Made by a program: the position numbers and the translations under genes. This document shows positions 59,053 through 64,000 of a stretch of 64,000 bases of DNA, piece by piece. The notes under the pieces were generated by a model, which did no database searches, was not told the DNA's origin, and saw only the letters and a program-made list of their open reading frames with translations. Numbering within the stretch: position 1 is the first letter of the stretch; every line of letters starts with the position of its first letter. This DNA comes from Leishmania infantum JPCM5. Its lineage: Eukaryota; Euglenozoa; Kinetoplastea; Trypanosomatida; Trypanosomatidae. Location: contig NC_009402.2 in assembly GCF_000002875.2 (NCBI RefSeq), forward strand, positions 363,403 through 427,402, given 5' to 3'.

Positions 59053-59721
59053 TCCACCACCGCCACCACCGGCACCACCACCACCACCACCGACACCACC
59101 ACCACCACCACCGGCACCACCACCACCACCACCGACACCACCACCACCACCACCGGCACCACCACCACCACCACCGACACCACCACCACCACCACCGGCA
59201 CCACCACCACCACCACCGGCACCACCACCACCACCACCGACACCACCACCACCACCACCGACACCACCACCACCACCACCGACACCACCACCACCACCAC
59301 CGACACCACCACCACCACCACCGACACCACCACCACCACCACCGACACCACCACCACCACCACCGGCACCACCACCACCACCACCGACACCACCACCACC
59401 ACCACCGGCACCACCACCACCACCACCGGCACCACCACCACCACCACCGACACCACCACCACCACCACCGACACCACCACCACCACCACCGACACCACCA
59501 CCGGCACCACCACCGCCACCACCGGCACCACCACCACCACCACCGGCACCACCACCACCACCACCACCACCACCACCGACACCACCACCGCCACCACCGG
59601 CACCACCACCGCCACCACCGACACCACCACCGCCACCACCGGCACCACCACCACCACCACCGACACCACCACCGCCACCACCGGCACCACCACCATCATC
59701 GCCACCGACACCGCCATCACA
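59053..59721 (+). repeat. ACC-rich 21-bp tandem repeat (VNTR), about 30 units
   Basis: The unit is GGC or GAC followed by six ACC triplets (21 bases). I count about 30 units, with separators alternating irregularly between GGC and GAC, some ACC changed to GCC in the last third, one shortened unit and one lengthened unit. All three + frames stay open through the array (His/Arg, Pro/Ala/Thr, and Thr/Gly/Asp readings), as do the frames on the other strand (Gly- or Val-rich), so apparent long ORFs here are a by-product of the repeat. The - strand is GGT-rich and could form two-tetrad G-quadruplexes. It lies about 450 bases upstream of the PhoD-like gene, in spacer or UTR. Length is likely to vary between strains. 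Confidence 0.95.
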
Positions 59722-60170
59722 AGCAAAGATACATAAGGATGATAGTTGCGCAAAACGCAAGGGCAGAAACACAATACTACTTCGTCTAGCGTTGCTGCAC
59801 AGCTTCGTGCTGTTTCTTTCTCGTATACCTCTCTCGCGATCTCGCTCCCCTTCTTTCACGGCTCTCCTCCACTGTACCCCTGTGCGTGGACCGTCTCTTC
59901 TTGATCATCTTCTCCCATCCCACTTCCACACCCACCCCACCCCTCCACACACACGCGCACGCACACTTTTCTACCTAAGCCTCTCTGTTGCGCTCCATAG
60001 ATACAGACAGGCGAGCTTATACACCCGCTATCATTCTCGTCGGTGGCGTTGGCAACCAAGTGACGCAAGGGGTTGGCGTTACGTAGGCTCTCTTTGTTGC
60101 GTTGTTTTTCATCCACACACACATATCCACAGTCACTTACTCCACCCCTTGTCTACACACCTCTGTCTTC
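59722..60170 (+). other. 5' flank of the PhoD-like gene
   Basis: CT-rich with CA runs (about 59945-59965). Pyrimidine-rich stretches at about 59810-59872 and 59893-59945 are candidate trans-splicing signals. No gene. Confidence 0.5.
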
Positions 60171-62648
60171 ATGAGGCGACGTGTCGTTGATACAGAGGGC
60201 GGCGCGGTGCATGTCAGTGGCTCCGCACCAACTTGGCGAGGCCGGCGGTCCCGGCGCGCCTTCTTCTCTCTCTTGCTGCTCTCCATCGCGCTGTCCGCTA
60301 TGATATGTTCCCTGCTTGTCCTGGGCTGGATCGCAGCCGATGACTCGACTACTGTTTTCGGCGACGACTTCGCAGCCAGCGACGCTTGGTTGAACTCCAA
60401 TAGCAACCAAGAGAAGTGGCAGAGAGCACTACTCCAGTCTGCGAAACTCAACCTCCCCGTCCCTCACAGCGTAGCCATGAATCAAGTCTTCTTCATCAGC
60501 TGCAATCGGCATGATCGCAGTCAGCTCTACTGGGCCTATATGGCAGTTGCAGCACAGTGTGAGATGCTGTCCTGGAAGAATGCTACGGCGGCGCCGCCTT
60601 GTCGGAGGCTCTACGCCGGTGTGTCCTCGTTGCTACGCACCGCCGGTACCGCCGCCTCTTCAGGTGGGCCGCACGGACGCACGACAGACACGGATGAAGG
60701 AAAATGGCAGGAGGCGGTTCCTCTCGGTGCATGCGGCTCCGTGTACGACTCTCCCGCGGCAGCGGAGCAGCGTCAGCGATACCGGCGGACCTCGCCGCCG
60801 CTGCTGCTGCTGGATGAGACTCCGCCTCCGCTTCACCGCGACACCGACCCTGAGCAGTGCTTTCGTGCTGCACCACGTGACGCCGTCTACTCAACCGGCG
60901 TTCCGGTGGACGCCTTGATCTGGCTAGGGGACATCATCTACGCCGACAAGTTCCCGGATGGCAGGGACGCGCAGTCGCTCCTGTTCCACCACGTCAATAC
61001 AATGGTAAGCATAGGGCGATTCTGGCGAATCCAGCGCGACGCTCCGGAGTACAACGCGTTCATCGACAGCTGCGTCGCAGGTGGCGATCATCTGGACTGG
61101 ACGCTGCACTCACCAGGGGAAGTGTTTCTGCCCGCAGCCGCGGACAATCGCGAGCGAGTTGTGCAACTCACCCCTTCGCCCTCCTCCGGCACTCACCGCA
61201 ATGTGTGGGCCACCTGGGATGACCACGACATGGGCGAGAACGATGGTGGACGAGAGTACACCGGCCGTAACAGCACGCAGCGCTTCTTTCTGAACTTTTT
61301 GCGAGCCCCCTCAAGTGATCCACGCTGGCGTCGCGAGGGCGTGTATGGTGCATACACGACCGACTTTCGCGACGTCGTGGACGACGCCAAGGGGTGGGGA
61401 ACTCCAATGCGGCTCCTGATGCAGCAGCTTTATGAGCATGCCATCTGCGTTGTCCTCCTCGACGTTCGCTCGTTCCGCGACCGCCCGAACGCGACCCAGG
61501 CCGGCGACATGCTCGGCGCTGAGCAGTGGGCGTGGTTTGAGGAGCTCCTGCAGAACTACACGACACTGACGCGAGACGGGCGAGAGCGGTGTGCGATGGT
61601 GCTCATAGGGGGCGGCATTCAGTTCATCCTGGATGAGAAGCCCGCAGAAAACTGGGCAGCCTTCCCCCGCTCTCGGGACCGCCTCCTCGGACTACTGCAA
61701 GCCTACCGGGTCGAACGCGTGGCCTTCATCACCGGCGATGTGCACATGGGTGAGCTGGGCGTCGACTTCACCAAGCACGCCATTGAGGAGGTGCTGGGGT
61801 ACCCAATAGTGGAGGCCACGAGCTCGGGGTTGACACACAGTGCGAACATGTACTTTCTCCCCACATTCATGCCACTGCTCTTCCCCAGCCCACGGCGTCT
61901 CGGCCTCTATGTGGGGACGAACTTCGGTGCGTTGAGGCTCTCCCTGGACCTGCGTCACCTGCCTTTGATCCGCTCATACTTGACAGAGATGGAGTCGAAG
62001 ATGGCGGCGGCACGCTTTCGGCCACCACAGTGGCGCCGGGAAGTCCGCGCTGCCGTTGAGCAAGTCGTTAATGCTACTTTCACCATCTTCTCCATCCCAA
62101 AAGGCGGCCAACCAGTGTACCGGCTAAACTTCCCTCTCTCTATGCTCACCTACGCGCACGGTGTAGCGTATCGCGACGCCACAGTAGATGCGGTGCATGG
62201 GAGTGTGCACAAGAAGCCAACGTCATCCCCAGCGGCGCCGGAAAAGAACGGCGGCAAAGAGGCAGCGAAGGACGACACGGAGCGCACATCATCGTCGCCG
62301 CTGAGGGCGCTTCTCGTGCTTAAGAACGGTACCATTACGGGCATCGCCCACTACCGCAACACCGAGCCCACACCGCTCATTACGTGGTCGGCGCGCCAGC
62401 TGCAGTACTACATTTTCACCAACTTCTCCGTCTCCGAGACGCTGAAGCTGATGATCCTGCTCGGGTTCTCGGCCGGGGCTTTGGTGCTCTTGCTGCTGAT
62501 GACCACGCTATGTCGGTACCTGCGGCGGCCACGAAACAGCTGCAGCAGATTCTATTACTCTAACGTAGCACCCTCGCCTCAAGTGTCCCTCGTGACGCGG
62601 TGTTCGAAGAAGAGGGTGAATAACCAGTGGAACAACATAGATAAGTAG
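60171..62648 (+). CDS. Membrane-anchored PhoD-like metallophosphatase
   Basis: 825 aa. PhoD-like enzymes are calcium/iron-type phosphodiesterases or alkaline phosphatases. Metal-binding motifs are in family order: WLGDIIYAD (W251; D254, D259), TWDDHDMGEND (W349, D350, D351, H352, D353) and ITGDVHMGEL (D523, H525). GGIQF and LLDVRSFRD segments of the catalytic fold lie between. A hydrophobic helix at about residues 28-50 after a basic N-terminus (RRGRRSRRA-like) is a signal anchor, and a second spans about 757-781 (LKLMILLGFSAGALVLLLLM), leaving a short basic tail. The catalytic domain therefore lies in the lumen or outside the cell, held by both ends. Several N-x-S/T sequons are present. Substrate is unknown; a surface or lysosomal ectophosphatase is plausible. 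The start was chosen at the ATG of MRRRVVDTEGG after the pyrimidine tracts; upstream open frame is spacer. Confidence 0.88.
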   Translation: MRRRVVDTEGGAVHVSGSAPTWRGRRSRRAFFSLLLLSIALSAMICSLLVLGWIAADDSTTVFGDDFAASDAWLNSNSNQEKWQRALLQSAKLNLPVPHSVAMNQVFFISCNRHDRSQLYWAYMAVAAQCEMLSWKNATAAPPCRRLYAGVSSLLRTAGTAASSGGPHGRTTDTDEGKWQEAVPLGACGSVYDSPAAAEQRQRYRRTSPPLLLLDETPPPLHRDTDPEQCFRAAPRDAVYSTGVPVDALIWLGDIIYADKFPDGRDAQSLLFHHVNTMVSIGRFWRIQRDAPEYNAFIDSCVAGGDHLDWTLHSPGEVFLPAAADNRERVVQLTPSPSSGTHRNVWATWDDHDMGENDGGREYTGRNSTQRFFLNFLRAPSSDPRWRREGVYGAYTTDFRDVVDDAKGWGTPMRLLMQQLYEHAICVVLLDVRSFRDRPNATQAGDMLGAEQWAWFEELLQNYTTLTRDGRERCAMVLIGGGIQFILDEKPAENWAAFPRSRDRLLGLLQAYRVERVAFITGDVHMGELGVDFTKHAIEEVLGYPIVEATSSGLTHSANMYFLPTFMPLLFPSPRRLGLYVGTNFGALRLSLDLRHLPLIRSYLTEMESKMAAARFRPPQWRREVRAAVEQVVNATFTIFSIPKGGQPVYRLNFPLSMLTYAHGVAYRDATVDAVHGSVHKKPTSSPAAPEKNGGKEAAKDDTERTSSSPLRALLVLKNGTITGIAHYRNTEPTPLITWSARQLQYYIFTNFSVSETLKLMILLGFSAGALVLLLLMTTLCRYLRRPRNSCSRFYYSNVAPSPQVSLVTRCSKKRVNNQWNNIDK

Positions 62649-64000
62649 GGGTGTGTCGTCGTTAGCCGTCAGTGATTCCTCTTCTCAAAACACGCCTCTT
62701 TTCTTCTGTGTTGAATAAGTGAGAACGCCGTACACGTATCGCAGCAGATGCTTGTATCTGTTCTGTGCTGTGTGTGTGCGTCTCATTTCTGTTGAGCCAG
62801 CCCGTGCTGCTTGTGCTCTTCTTCCTATTTCCCTGCGTCTCCCTCTCTCCCTGCCCGTTGCTACTCCGCAAGCCCTCCCTCCCCCCATTCCGAACGCCCG
62901 TCTGTCCGTGTATGTGTGTGTATGTTCCTTGATAGTCTGTTTTACATTTTTTTTTCGTCGGTGGCCTCTGGGCGGGTACCGCTGCTGCTCCTCGCGTTCA
63001 TCCACCTCGAGGAACGGCAACAGCCACCGCCTCTCAGCCATCCCTGTATCCGCACATCGTCCCATGCTTAGTGCATCTCGTGGCACGGTCACGCACACAA
63101 GAGAGAGTGGCACAGAGATGAACTTCTCTCTCTGGTTCGAATGAGCACACCCCGTGTGTAAGGGGTGGACAGTGTGCGCAGGAGTGCGTGTGCATCCGGC
63201 CCGCATGGGCTGTCGCAGTGGTTTTTCCCTTTTTTGTCTTCTGGCTCCCTTCCACGATCGCCATCCCATCCCTCTTCTCGACGACACGGCCCAGCCAACA
63301 ATGTCATCACCGCCCCTGTTCATTCCGTACTTCGACTACCAACTCTGCACTCCCCTCCTCTCCTTTCAGCTTACTCCCGCGCCTTCGATCGCCCTCTCTC
63401 CCTTTCAGGCACACGCGTTGTTTTCTTTTGTTGCTATCGCCGTCTCCGCATCGCCGCCGCCACCTCACCCCCCCCACCCTCCTCGACGCACGCACGCCCT
63501 CTATCATCATTATCGCGCTCTCTCACACATACACATACCTCTTCTCTTTGCCAAGCTGATTTCTTTATGTTCACCAACCAGACCCTCCCCCCTCCTCCAC
63601 CACCGACGCGCACAAACGCCAACACGCCCCCGCAGCCCTCGCGTCAGCACGCACACGCACACACACGCATCCCTCTCCCTCTTTGCTTGGCATCCCTTGC
63701 TGTTTCCTTACCCTTTTCGTCTTTGGTATCCACGTCGCATACACGACGCCTGTTCTTCAGTGTGTGCGCGGACCTGTGCGATACGTCTGTCGCCTTTTGC
63801 GATTGCGACTGTGCTGGGGGTCTCACTGTGGGCGCTTGATCGCCGTGTCTGTCGGTGGGTAGTGTCAAGGGCGAGCGGTGCAGCAGCGCTTGCCTCTCAT
63901 CTGTGCTCCCCCCTCCCTCCCTCCTTATACTCCTCTCTGTTCTTTGGAGCAAATCCTGCTGCGCGTTTCCGCTGTCGCTCTCTCTCCTTCGTGTGCGCGT
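62649..64000 (+). other. 3' flank of PhoD-like gene to window end
   Basis: No credible gene. CT-rich with TG/CA runs, a T run near 62947-62956, and strong pyrimidine tracts at about 63330-63370, 63390-63410 and 63670-63720. It probably holds the PhoD-like 3' UTR and the 5' leader of a gene beyond the window. Open frames such as the one ending at 63839 are proline/serine/histidine low-complexity. Confidence 0.5.

Noticed and set aside
59053..59721. A CRISPR-like array
   Set aside because: The repeats are directly contiguous with no unique spacers, and the window is eukaryotic.
58817..60190. A 457-codon proline-rich open frame, with parallel His-rich, Thr-rich and minus-strand Gly- and Val-rich frames
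   Set aside because: All arise from the 21-bp triplet repeat, which has no stops in any frame. The flanking translation is UTR-like, and the proline-rich frame overlaps the PhoD-like start.
63125..63150. A tRNA B-box-like word (GGTTCGAATG)
   Set aside because: The required trailing CC is absent, there is no A box at the right distance, and no cloverleaf can be drawn.
1..64000. A transcription strand-switch region
   Set aside because: No convincing gene lies on the minus strand anywhere; all recognised genes point the same way.

Overview
The window looks like nuclear DNA of a trypanosomatid, most likely Leishmania or a very close relative. Every convincing gene lies on the + strand, has no introns and is GC-rich with GC-rich third codon positions. 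The genes are separated by long pyrimidine tracts and TG/CA microsatellites, as expected for polycistronic transcription with trans-splicing. The UDP-glucose pyrophosphorylase matches my memory of the Leishmania major enzyme almost residue for residue and has the same length (494 aa). Rab7 and UGP lie on chromosome 18 in L. major as I remember it, so this is probably the equivalent region. That placement is an inference, not a search result.

Layout from left to right: the 3' part of a divergent adaptor-complex mu subunit (1-1518); a PPWD1-like WD-repeat/cyclophilin (2661-6164); Rab7 (6710-7381); ALG1 mannosyltransferase (9687-12308); a PPR protein with a C-terminal PIN-like domain (13378-16701); ARPC1 of the Arp2/3 complex (17426-19303); a protein with a split PH-like region and coiled coil (19832-22513); UTP22/NOL6 (23323-27156); a probable mitochondrial zinc-ribbon protein (28158-29222); PIG-V/GPI18 (29848-31965); a 1994-aa IQ-like protein (33377-39361); a small basic coiled-coil protein (40361-40936); UGP (42409-43893); a degenerate mitochondrial carrier (44772-46115); a roadblock/LC7 dynein light chain (47418-47756); a 1539-aa coiled-coil protein (49231-53850); a 107-aa membrane protein (55038-55361); and a membrane-anchored PhoD-like phosphatase (60171-62648).

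The 4.8 kb between the last two genes is different from the other spacers. It holds a relic that resembles the Pr77/HDV-ribozyme signature of ingi/L1Tc/SIDER retroposons (57262-57340), a short decayed coding sequence readable only as pieces in three frames (57731-58238), and about 30 copies of a 21-bp ACC-rich tandem repeat (59053-59721). This is the part of the window most worth a second look.

The genes do not form one pathway, as is normal for trypanosomatid transcription units. Several serve the secretory and glycoconjugate system: ALG1 (N-glycan precursor), PIG-V (GPI anchor), UGP (UDP-glucose), Rab7 and the adaptor mu subunit (endosomal traffic) and the PhoD-like ectoenzyme. Others serve ribosome biogenesis (UTP22), probably spliceosome-associated folding (PPWD1-like), mitochondrial RNA (PPR-PIN), the cytoskeleton (ARPC1) and motors (roadblock). 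Start codons were chosen by homology where possible, otherwise as the first plausible ATG after a pyrimidine tract. No splice-acceptor data were available.
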